NCBI RefSeq assembly: GCF_030386795.1
Contig: NZ_JANUQM010000010.1
Location: forward strand, 1 to 64,000
Length of the DNA stretch: 64,000 bases
Source of the DNA: Streptomyces sp. S.PNR 29
GTDB lineage: Bacteria > Actinomycetota > Actinomycetes > Streptomycetales > Streptomycetaceae
Direction of reading: 5' to 3'
The notes under the pieces are model-generated. The model did not search any database, was not told the DNA's origin, and was given only the letters and a program-made list of their open reading frames with translations. This document shows positions 24,661 through 32,933 of this stretch, in pieces (the first letter of the stretch is position 1; each line of letters opens with the position of its first letter). The position numbers and the translations under genes were made by a program.

Positions 24661-25582
24661 CACTGCCGTGCCGCACACCGGCCGGCTCGCCGCGATCGCT
24701 CCCGAGCCGGGCGTGCGCAAGCCCGACCCGCTGCTGGTCCTGGACCGGGTGACCCGGACCTTCGGCGGCCTCGTCGCCGTGCGCGTCGAGCACCTGGAGG
24801 TGCAGCGCGGGACCATCACGGCGCTCATCGGGCCCAACGGCGCCGGCAAGACCACGCTGTTCAACGTCGTGAGCGGGTTCGACCGGGCCGACGGCGGCCG
24901 GTGGTCGTTCGACGGACAGCCGCTCACCGGCTCCCCGGCGCACCGGGTGGCGCGGCGGGGACTGGTGCGGACGTTCCAGCTCACCAGGACGCTCGCCGGG
25001 CTGACCGTGCTGGAGAACCTGCTGCTCGCCGCGCCCGGGCAGCGCGGCGAGCGGGCCCTGCCCGCACTGCTGCGACCGCTGTGGCACGGGCAGGAGCGGG
25101 AGCTGGAGCGCCGGGCCGACGAACTGCTGGACCGGTTCCGGCTCGCGCCCCTGCGTGACGACCATGCCGGCACGCTCTCCGGCGGTCAGCGCAAACTGCT
25201 GGAACTGGCCCGCGCGCTGATGGCCCGCCCGCTCATGCTCCTGCTCGACGAACCGATGGCCGGGGTGAACCCCGCGCTGGCCCAGTCCCTGCTCGGGCAC
25301 ATCACCCGGCTGCGCGACGAGGGGCTGACGGTGTGCTTCGTGGAGCACGACATGGACGTGGTGATGGGCATCAGCGACTGGGTGGCCGTCATGGCCGACG
25401 GCCGGCTGGTGGCCGAGGGCCCACCCCACACGATCGGCCGGAACGCCGCTGTCGTGGACGCCTACCTGGGCAAGCGGCACGACGAACCGGACACGTCCGG
25501 GGAGACGGAAAAGGAGACGGAAAAGGAGACGGAAAAGGAGACGGAGAAGGAGACGGAAAAGGAGACAGGGAAGGAGGAGTAG
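24650..25582 (+). CDS. livG: Liv-type ABC transporter ATPase 1, with repetitive charged tail
   Basis: 310 residues. ABC ATPase with Walker A GPNGAGKTT (about 64-72), Q-loop within the LVRTFQLTRTL segment, signature LSGGQRKLLELARALM, Walker B LMLLLDEPMAGVNP and switch histidine in VEHDMDVV. After the LivG domain ends (about residue 275) the chain carries a tail of six four-residue units, five ETEK and one ETGK, encoded by a 12-base tandem repeat. That tail is absent from ordinary LivG proteins and should be a charged helix or disordered strand. GTG 24650 overlaps livM; the stop codon is 2 bases before livF. Confidence 0.92.
   Translation: MAADTAVPHTGRLAAIAPEPGVRKPDPLLVLDRVTRTFGGLVAVRVEHLEVQRGTITALIGPNGAGKTTLFNVVSGFDRADGGRWSFDGQPLTGSPAHRVARRGLVRTFQLTRTLAGLTVLENLLLAAPGQRGERALPALLRPLWHGQERELERRADELLDRFRLAPLRDDHAGTLSGGQRKLLELARALMARPLMLLLDEPMAGVNPALAQSLLGHITRLRDEGLTVCFVEHDMDVVMGISDWVAVMADGRLVAEGPPHTIGRNAAVVDAYLGKRHDEPDTSGETEKETEKETEKETEKETEKETGKEE
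25502..25573 (+). repeat. Six 12-base tandem repeats in the 3' end of livG
   Basis: GAGACGGAAAAG is repeated six times with single changes in copy 4 and three in copy 6. The unit is a multiple of three, so copy-number changes lengthen or shorten the protein tail in frame. The A-rich repeat stands out from its surroundings and immediately precedes the livF ribosome site GGAGGAG. Confidence 0.95.
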
Positions 25583-25584
25583 CG

Positions 25585-26325
<741 letters not shown>

Positions 26326-26348
26326 CTCCTGTCCCTTCCGTTCTCCCG

Positions 26349-27596
26349 TCACCCCTGGGCCCTGCTGATCTCGGTACGCAGCGTCTGCAGTTTTCCTTGC
26401 TCGTTGTAGCCGTACACCTCGATCGTCGCCTGGCCGGGTTCTCCGTTGTCGGTGAAGTCGAGCGGGCCGCTCACCCCGTCGTAGTCGATGTTCCTGCCGT
26501 CGGCGAGCAGCTCCTTGCAGGCGGCGAACGTGGTGCACTTCTCGCCGTCCCTGGTGATCCCGTTCATCTCCTTCACGTACTCGCCCGGGTCGTCGGACCC
26601 CGCCTTCTCGGCGGCGAGTGCGATCGTCGTCACGCAGTCGAACACCTGCGGAGCGAACTGCAGCTCCTTCAGGTCGGGCGCGAACTTCTTCAGGTCCTTC
26701 ACGTACTGCTCGTTAGCCGCCGACGCCGGGGCGGTCCCCTTCATCCCGGCGAGCCTCTCCGGCTGTTTCGGGGAGACCAGCGAGGGCAGCTCCTCGCTGC
26801 GCAGTCCGTCGGCGCCGTAGACGCCGATCCGGTCGGGCCCGATTCCGGCCTCGATCATGCCCTGCAGGATCTGGGCGCCCTCTTCGAAGGCGATCACCAC
26901 CGCGGCGTCCGGCCGGGAGTTCTCGATCCGCTGGACGACCTGGTCGAAGTTGGTGGCCTCAGGGTCGTACGTCTCGGCGAGCGTCACCGTCACACCGCGG
27001 TCTTCGAGCGTGTTCCGTGTGGTCTCCATGAGGCCGCGCCCGTAGTCGTCCGCCCGTGCCACCAGAGCCACCCGGTCGTGGCCGTCGTCGCGGACGACAT
27101 CCGCCAGGACGGGGCCCTGCAACGCGTCGCTCGGGGCGGTACGGAAGTAGAACCCGTCGTCCTCGTAGTCGGTGAAGGTGGGTGCGGTGTTCGACCCCGA
27201 GCACTGCACGACGCCCGCTCCGGTCACCCGGTCGATGAACGCCAGCGACATGCCGGAGGCCGCGGCGCCGATGACCGCGTCCACGCCCGCCGCGAGGACC
27301 CGGTCGGCCGACTGGGCGGCGACGGCCTCCTGGCCCGCCTCGTCACTGGAGACCACTGCCGGTACGGACCTGTCCAGCACTCCGCCGGCGTCATTGATCG
27401 TCTGGATCGCGAACTTCAGCGACTCGATCTGCGGCGGGCCGAGGTAGGCCAGCTGTCCCGTCTCCGGCAGGACGTACCCGAATTGGAGCACACCATCGCC
27501 CGGCTCGGCGCGGGCGGTGCCGGTCGCGCCGCAGACGGCCATCACCAGGGCGGCCGCGCTCGTGAGGATCGCGGACCGCCGTATCGACGTTTTCAT
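26349..27596 (-). CDS. livK: Liv-type ABC transporter substrate-binding protein
   Basis: 415 residues. A periplasmic-binding-protein type I fold of the LivK/AmiC class: FGYVLPETGQLAYLGPPQIESLKFAIQTINDAGG, IGAAASGMSLAFIDRV, and YDPEATNFDQVVQRIENSRPDAAVVIAF. The N-terminus is a signal peptide whose only cysteine sits in VMAVC, a poor lipobox because the residue before Cys is Val; Sec cleavage after ARA is also possible, leaving an unanchored protein. ATG 27596 has GGAGG six bases upstream. It faces the livHMGF operon tail-to-tail and is divergent from the peptidase operon, so its promoter region is shared with that operon. Confidence 0.88.
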   Translation of the reverse strand: MKTSIRRSAILTSAAALVMAVCGATGTARAEPGDGVLQFGYVLPETGQLAYLGPPQIESLKFAIQTINDAGGVLDRSVPAVVSSDEAGQEAVAAQSADRVLAAGVDAVIGAAASGMSLAFIDRVTGAGVVQCSGSNTAPTFTDYEDDGFYFRTAPSDALQGPVLADVVRDDGHDRVALVARADDYGRGLMETTRNTLEDRGVTVTLAETYDPEATNFDQVVQRIENSRPDAAVVIAFEEGAQILQGMIEAGIGPDRIGVYGADGLRSEELPSLVSPKQPERLAGMKGTAPASAANEQYVKDLKKFAPDLKELQFAPQVFDCVTTIALAAEKAGSDDPGEYVKEMNGITRDGEKCTTFAACKELLADGRNIDYDGVSGPLDFTDNGEPGQATIEVYGYNEQGKLQTLRTEISRAQG

Positions 27597-27779
27597 ATCC
27601 GCCTCCGTTCGGTGCAGGCGACGGAGGTCGACAGGCCGGCCATCCGCCCGCCCTCTGTACATGAGCGTAGAACTTAATTGAAGGGCGGAAAAGTATAAGG
27701 TTGTACCGTTCTGTGAAGAGTGCGACCTGACGCCCTCAGCCATGGCCGGTCCCCCCTCCGGCGCGTAACGTGACGCAGC
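27597..27779. promoter_or_regulatory. Divergent promoter region livK / peptidase operon
   Basis: The region between the two start codons contains the only distinctly A/T-rich patch of the neighbourhood (about 27665-27705, including AACTTAATTGAAG and AAAAGTATAAGG), which is where promoters for livK and the peptidase operon are expected. No clean inverted repeat was seen. The arrangement would let one regulator govern binding protein and peptidases together. Confidence 0.4.
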
Positions 27780-28613
27780 ATGAAGATCCTGATCAGCGCC
27801 GACATGGAGGGCGCCACGGGCGTGACCTGGCCGGACGATGTGGTGCCGGGCGCGTCGCAGTGGGAGCGGTGCCGTTCGCTGTTCACCTCGGACGTCAACG
27901 CCGCCGTGCTCGGTTTCTTCGACGGTGGCGCCGATGAGGTCCTCATCAACGAGGCGCACTGGAGTATGCGCAATCTGCTGCTGGAGCAGCTGGACGAGCG
28001 GGCGCAGATGCTGACCGGGCGGCACAAGGCGCTGTCCATGGTGGAGGGCGTGCAGCACGGCGACGTGGACGGTGTCGCGTTCGTCGGCTACCACGCGGGC
28101 GCCGGCATGGAGGGCGTCCTCGCGCACACCTACCTCGCCAACTCCATCACCGGGGTGTGGCTGAACGACGTCCGGGCCAGCGAGGGGCTCCTCAACGCCC
28201 ATGTCGTCGCCGAGTACGGGGTGCCCGTCGTCCTCGTCACCGGCGACGACGTGGCCTGCGAGGACGCCCTCGGCTACGCGCCCGAGGCGCTGAAGGTCGC
28301 CGTCAAGGACCACGTCTCGCGGTACGCGGCCGTGTGCCGTACACCGGCCAGGACCGCCGCCGACATCCGGGCGGCGGCCAAGGAGGCCGCCCCACTGGCG
28401 GTGCGTCACGCGCCGGTGCGCGGCGGACCGTTCACCGTCGCGGTGGAGTTCGACGCGGAGCACCTGGCGATGGCCGCGACCGTCGTGCCGGGTGTGGACC
28501 GCGCCGGAGAGCGGAAGGTGACCTACACCAGCGGCACCATGTACGAGGGGATCCGCACGTTCAAGGCGGTCACCACGATCGTCTCGGCGGCGGTGGAGGA
28601 GCAGTATGGCTGA
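27780..28613 (+). CDS. M55 family D-aminopeptidase (DppA-like)
   Basis: 277 residues. The M55 zinc peptidase family cleaves peptides with N-terminal D-amino acids, such as D-Ala-D-Ala. The metal ligands of the DppA fold are visible: Asp8/Glu10 in ISADMEGATGV, the His in LINEAHWSM, His in FVGYHAGAG (about 104) and the ASEGLLNA glutamate. Cytoplasmic, with no signal peptide; the active family assembles as a decamer. It opens a four-gene operon: its stop overlaps the M20 start by 8 bases. Together with the Liv-type importer next door it points to uptake and hydrolysis of D-amino-acid-containing peptides. Confidence 0.9.
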   Translation: MKILISADMEGATGVTWPDDVVPGASQWERCRSLFTSDVNAAVLGFFDGGADEVLINEAHWSMRNLLLEQLDERAQMLTGRHKALSMVEGVQHGDVDGVAFVGYHAGAGMEGVLAHTYLANSITGVWLNDVRASEGLLNAHVVAEYGVPVVLVTGDDVACEDALGYAPEALKVAVKDHVSRYAAVCRTPARTAADIRAAAKEAAPLAVRHAPVRGGPFTVAVEFDAEHLAMAATVVPGVDRAGERKVTYTSGTMYEGIRTFKAVTTIVSAAVEEQYG

Positions 28614-29910
28614 CGGGCAGGCCCTGGACGAGGTCGTGACGTTCACGTCCGACCTCATCCGGATCGACACCAGCAACCGGGGCGGCGGCGACTGCCGGGA
28701 GCGCCCGGCCGCCGAGTACGCGGCGGAGCGGCTCGCTCAGGCCGGACTGGCACCGGTGCTGCTGGAACGCACCCTGGGCCGGACGAACGTCGTCGCCCGT
28801 GTCGAGGGCACCGACCCGTCGGCGGACGCGCTGCTGGTCCACGGCCATCTGGACGTGGTGCCCGCCGAGGCCGCGGACTGGAGCGTGCACCCGTTCTCCG
28901 GGGAGGTCCGCGACGGGGTCGTCTGGGGCCGTGGCGCGGTCGACATGAAGAACATGGACGCGATGATCCTCGCCGTCGTGCGGGCCTGGGCCCGGCAGGG
29001 CGTACGGCCCCGGCGGGACGTGGTGATCGCGTTCACCGCGGACGAGGAGGCCAGCGCCGAGGACGGCTCCGGCTTCCTCGCCGACGAGCACGCCGCGCTG
29101 TTCGAGGGCTGCACCGAGGGCATCAGCGAGTCCGGGGCGTTCACCTTCCACGACGGCAGCGGCCGGCAGCTCTATCCGATCGCGGCCGGCGAGCGCGGCA
29201 CGGGCTGGCTCAAGCTCACCGCGCGCGGGCGGGCCGGGCACGGTTCCCGGACGAACCGGGAGAACGCCGTCACCCGCCTGGCCGCCGCCATCACCCGCAT
29301 CGGCGACCACGAGTGGCCGATCCGGCTGACCCCGACCGTCCACGCGGCCCTCACCGAACTCGCCGGGCTGTACGGCCTCGAAGCCGACCTGGACGACATC
29401 GACACCCTCCTGGAGAAACTCGGCCCGGCCGCGGGGCTCGTCGAGCCCACCGTCCGCAACAGCGCCAACCCGACCATGCTGAACGCCGGCTACAAGATCA
29501 ACGTGATCCCGGGGGAGGCCGTGGCCTACGTGGACGGCCGTTACCTGGCCGGCCACGAGGAGGAGTTCCGTACCACCCTCGACCGGCTGACCGGCCCGGA
29601 CGTGGACTGGGAGTTCCAGCACCGTGAGGTCGCCCTCCAGGCGCCGGTGGACTCGCCGACGTACCGGCGGATGCGGGCCGCCGTGGAGGAGTCCGCGCCG
29701 GAGGGACACGTGGTGCCGTACTGCATGCCCGGCGGCACGGACGCCAAGCAGTTCTCGCGCCTCGGCATCACCGGCTACGGCTTCTCGCCGCTGAAGCTCC
29801 CCGAGGGCTTCGACCACTCGGCCCTGTTCCACGGCGTCGACGAACGCGTCCCCGTCGAGGCGCTGCACTTCGGCGTCCGGGTACTCGACCGTTTCCTGCG
29901 GACGGCCTAG
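28606..29910 (+). CDS. M20 family metallopeptidase
   Basis: 434 residues, co-catalytic zinc amidohydrolase of the ArgE/DapE/CPG2 group. Zinc ligands and catalytic residues are in order: VHGHLDVVP (His and Asp), GRGAVDMKN (bridging Asp), FTADEEAS (catalytic Glu-Glu), and the C-terminal ALFHGVDERVP histidine. The lid/dimerisation domain is in the middle, including GRAGHGSR. The family hydrolyses dipeptides and N-acyl amino acids. ATG 28606 lies inside the end of the M55 gene; 16 bases separate its stop from the next start, so it is the second enzyme of the peptidase operon. Confidence 0.9.
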   Translation: MADGQALDEVVTFTSDLIRIDTSNRGGGDCRERPAAEYAAERLAQAGLAPVLLERTLGRTNVVARVEGTDPSADALLVHGHLDVVPAEAADWSVHPFSGEVRDGVVWGRGAVDMKNMDAMILAVVRAWARQGVRPRRDVVIAFTADEEASAEDGSGFLADEHAALFEGCTEGISESGAFTFHDGSGRQLYPIAAGERGTGWLKLTARGRAGHGSRTNRENAVTRLAAAITRIGDHEWPIRLTPTVHAALTELAGLYGLEADLDDIDTLLEKLGPAAGLVEPTVRNSANPTMLNAGYKINVIPGEAVAYVDGRYLAGHEEEFRTTLDRLTGPDVDWEFQHREVALQAPVDSPTYRRMRAAVEESAPEGHVVPYCMPGGTDAKQFSRLGITGYGFSPLKLPEGFDHSALFHGVDERVPVEALHFGVRVLDRFLRTA

Positions 29911-29926
29911 GGGAGTGGGGGAGAGC

Positions 29927-31879
29927 GTGCAGACCCTGGCGTACGGATCGTGGCCCTCGCCGATCGACGCGTCGCTCGCCGCCGCGCACGACGGGTACCC
30001 CGAGTTCGTGGGGTTCGTCGGCGACGAGGTGTGGTGGACCGAGGCGCGCCCCGCCGAGGGCGGACGCCGCACGCTGGTGCGGCGGCGCGCCGACGGGACC
30101 CAGGAACCGGTGCTGGCGGCTCCGTGGAACGTACGCAGCCGTGTCATCGAGTACGGCGGACGGCCCTGGGCCGCGGTGCTGACGGACGGCGGGCCGCTGG
30201 TCGTCTTCGTGCACTTCGCCGACCAGCGGCTGTACCGGTGGGAGCCGGGCGGTGAGCCGCGCCCGCTGACCCCCGTGTCCCCGGTGGGCGGCGGCCTGCG
30301 CTGGGCGGAGCCGCAGCTGCGCCTCGGACTCGGTGAGGTGTGGTGCGTGCTGGAGGAGTTCACCGGCGACGGGCCCACGGACGTGCGCCGCGTGCTCGCC
30401 GCGGTGCCGCTGGACGGCTCGGCGGCGCAGGACCGGGACGCCGTACGCGAACTCACCGACGCCCGGCACCGGTTCGTCACCGGCCCCCGGATCTCGCCGG
30501 ACGGGCGGCGTGCGGCCTGGCTCGCCTGGGACCACCCGCGCATGCCCTGGGACGGCACCGAGCTGATCGTCGCCGGGATCGAAGGAGACGGCCCCCTACG
30601 GGAGGCCCGGACCGTCGCCGGCGGTCCCGAGGAGTCCATCGCGCAGGTCGACTGGGCCCCCGACGGCTCCCTGCTGTACGCGAGCGACCGCACCGGCTGG
30701 TGGAACCTCTACCGCGACGGCGTACCGGTGTGCCCGCGCGAGGAGGAGTTCGCCGGGCCGCTGTGGAAGCTCGGTCTGCGCTGGTTCGCGCCGCTGGACA
30801 GCGGTCTGATCGCCGTCGTGCACGGCCGCGGCGCCACCGCGCTCGGGATGCTGGACCCCGAGACCGGCGAGGTCGTCGACGCGGCGGGTCCCTGGACGGA
30901 GTTCGCGCCCACCCTTGCGGCGCTCGGCGAGCGGGTCGTGGGCGTCGGCGCGAGCCCGCGTTCCTCCTACGAGGTGGTGGAGCTGGACGCCCGTACCGGC
31001 CACGCCCGCGTGATCGGCGCCGCGCATGAGGACGTCGTGGACCCCGTTTACTATCCCGAGCCGCAGATCCGCACCTTCACCGGCCCCGCCGGACGTGAGA
31101 TCCACGCGCACGTCTACCCGCCCCACAACCCCGGCTGCGTGCCACCCGGCGGCGAGCTGCCGCCGTACGTCATCCGGGTGCACGGCGGCCCCACCAGCCG
31201 GGCGCCCCTCGTCCTCGACCTGGAGATCGCCTACTTCACCTCGCGCGGCATCGGGGTCGCCGAGGTCAACCACGGCGGCTCGACGGGACACGGCAGGGAC
31301 TACCGCGACCGGCTGCGCGAGCAGTGGGGCGTGGTCGACGTCGAGGACTGCGCCGCCGTCGCGCTGGCCCTGGCCGACGAGGGCACCGCCGACCGGGACC
31401 GGCTCGCCATCCGCGGCGGCAGCGCGGGCGGCTGGACCGCGGCCGCCTCGCTGGCCACCACCGACGTCTACGCCTGCGGCACCATCCTGTACCCCGTCCT
31501 CGACCTCACCGGCTGGGGCACGGGGGAGACCCACGACTTCGAGTCGCAGTACCTGGAAACCCTCATCGGCCCGTACGCCGAAGTGCCCGGCCGGTACGCG
31601 CAGCGGTCGCCCATCGAGCACGCCGACCGCGTCAGCGCGCCGTTCCTGCTGCTCCAGGGCCTGGATGACGTGATCTGCCCGCCCGCTCAGTGCGAGAGGT
31701 TCCTCGCCCGCCTGAAGGGCAGACGGGTGCCGCACGCCTACCTCACCTTCGAGGGCGAGGGGCACGGCTTCCGGCGGGCGGAGACCACGATCCGTGTCCT
31801 GGAGTCCGAACTCTCCCTGTACGCCCAGGTGTTCGGCCTGAACCCGCGCGGCATCCCGACCCTGGAGCTGACCAAGTGA
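29927..31879 (+). CDS. S9 family peptidase (acylaminoacyl/prolyl oligopeptidase type)
   Basis: 650 residues. N-terminal beta-propeller (about 1-370) with repeats such as DGRRAAWLAWDHPRMPW and PDGSLLYASDRTGWWNLY; C-terminal alpha/beta hydrolase with nucleophile GGSAGGWTA (Ser near 499), acid in LQGLDDVICP (near 583) and histidine in EGEGHGFRR (near 613). No signal peptide, so it trims short cytoplasmic peptides. GTG 29927 is chosen because GGGGGAG lies 4-6 bases upstream; GTG 29915 is the alternative. It overlaps the S66 gene by 4 bases (GTGA). Confidence 0.9.
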   Translation: MQTLAYGSWPSPIDASLAAAHDGYPEFVGFVGDEVWWTEARPAEGGRRTLVRRRADGTQEPVLAAPWNVRSRVIEYGGRPWAAVLTDGGPLVVFVHFADQRLYRWEPGGEPRPLTPVSPVGGGLRWAEPQLRLGLGEVWCVLEEFTGDGPTDVRRVLAAVPLDGSAAQDRDAVRELTDARHRFVTGPRISPDGRRAAWLAWDHPRMPWDGTELIVAGIEGDGPLREARTVAGGPEESIAQVDWAPDGSLLYASDRTGWWNLYRDGVPVCPREEEFAGPLWKLGLRWFAPLDSGLIAVVHGRGATALGMLDPETGEVVDAAGPWTEFAPTLAALGERVVGVGASPRSSYEVVELDARTGHARVIGAAHEDVVDPVYYPEPQIRTFTGPAGREIHAHVYPPHNPGCVPPGGELPPYVIRVHGGPTSRAPLVLDLEIAYFTSRGIGVAEVNHGGSTGHGRDYRDRLREQWGVVDVEDCAAVALALADEGTADRDRLAIRGGSAGGWTAAASLATTDVYACGTILYPVLDLTGWGTGETHDFESQYLETLIGPYAEVPGRYAQRSPIEHADRVSAPFLLLQGLDDVICPPAQCERFLARLKGRRVPHAYLTFEGEGHGFRRAETTIRVLESELSLYAQVFGLNPRGIPTLELTK

Positions 31880-32799
31880 AACCCCTTCTCCGACCGTCCC
31901 GGCTCGCCCCCGGCGCCCGCGTGGCCGTCGTCGCGCCCAGCGGGCCCGTGCCCGAGGAACGGCTGCAGGCCGGGCTGGACCTGCTGCGCGGCTGGGACCT
32001 CGACCCCGTGGTCGCGCCCCATGTGCTGGACCGGCACCGGGAGTTCGGCTATCTGGCGGGCACGGACGCGGACCGGGCCGCCGATCTGCAGGCCGCCTGG
32101 TGCGACCCGTCGGTGGACGCGGTGCTGTGCGCACGGGGCGGGTACGGGGCGCAGCGGATGGCCGACCTGCTCGACTGGGAGGCGATGCGCGCGGCCGGGC
32201 CGAAGGTGTTCGTCGGCTTCAGCGACATCACCGCGCTGCACGAGGCGTTCGCCACCCGGCTGGGCCTGGTCACGCTGCACGGCCCGATGGCCGCGGGCAT
32301 CGACTTCATCAAGAACGCCGGGGCGCAGGACCACCTGAGGGCCACCCTCTTCGCGCCGGAGACGGTCCGCACGATCACCTCCGGTGGCACGCCCCTGGTT
32401 CCCGGCCGGGCGCGGGGCGTCACCCTCGGCGGCTGCCTGAGCCTGCTCGCCGCCGAGCTGGGCACCCCGCACGCCCGGCCCTCCGCGCGCGGCGGGCTGC
32501 TCTGCCTGGAGGACGTGGGGGAGGAGACGTACCGGCTGGACCGCTACCTCACCCAGCTGCTGCGCGCCGGCCGGCTCGACGGGGTCCACGGGGTGCTGCT
32601 CGGCTCGTGGGAGCGGTGCGAGCCGTACGAGGGCCTGCGTCCGTTGTTCGCCGACCGGCTCGGAGGGCTCGGCGTGCCGGTCGTGGAGGACGTCCGGTTC
32701 GGCCACTGCGAAGGGGCGCTCACGATCCCCTTCGGGGTCGCCGCCGAACTCGACGCGGAAGCGGGAACGTTGACGCTCGACGAGCCGGCCCTGCGCTGA
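31876..32799 (+). CDS. S66 family LD-carboxypeptidase (muramoyltetrapeptide carboxypeptidase)
   Basis: 307 residues. S66 serine peptidases remove the terminal D-alanine from L-Lys- or DAP-containing murein tetrapeptides during peptidoglycan recycling. The catalytic triad is visible: Ser near 116 in GFSDIT, Glu near 213 in LCLEDVGEE, and His near 277 in FGHCEGALTIPFG; the GGYGAQR substrate loop precedes the serine. It lacks a signal peptide and should be cytoplasmic. GTG 31876 shares its bases with the S9 stop codon. It is the last gene of the M55-M20-S9-S66 operon and gives the strongest hint that cell-wall peptides are the substrate. Confidence 0.92.
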   Translation: MKPLLRPSRLAPGARVAVVAPSGPVPEERLQAGLDLLRGWDLDPVVAPHVLDRHREFGYLAGTDADRAADLQAAWCDPSVDAVLCARGGYGAQRMADLLDWEAMRAAGPKVFVGFSDITALHEAFATRLGLVTLHGPMAAGIDFIKNAGAQDHLRATLFAPETVRTITSGGTPLVPGRARGVTLGGCLSLLAAELGTPHARPSARGGLLCLEDVGEETYRLDRYLTQLLRAGRLDGVHGVLLGSWERCEPYEGLRPLFADRLGGLGVPVVEDVRFGHCEGALTIPFGVAAELDAEAGTLTLDEPALR

Positions 32800-32889
32800 C
32801 CCGCCCACCGCTGAATACTCGTCAAGAAAGCCCTCTTCACGGTGATTGACATCGTCTGACACGTTTCGCGTCATGACGACCGGCCCATA

Positions 32890-32905
32890 CTTACTGATCG
32901 GTAAG
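32890..32905. promoter_or_regulatory. TetR-type operator candidate before the CocE-like gene
   Basis: CTTAC-TGATCG-GTAAG is a near-perfect 16-base dyad (one mismatched pair) of the kind many TetR-family regulators bind. It starts 44 bases before the chosen start of the secreted hydrolase gene. Upstream, TTGACA near 32846-32851 could be a -35 element. No regulator gene is adjacent. Confidence 0.45.
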
Positions 32906-32933
32906 CGAGGCTGTCCTCAGCGTGGAGGTCCAT

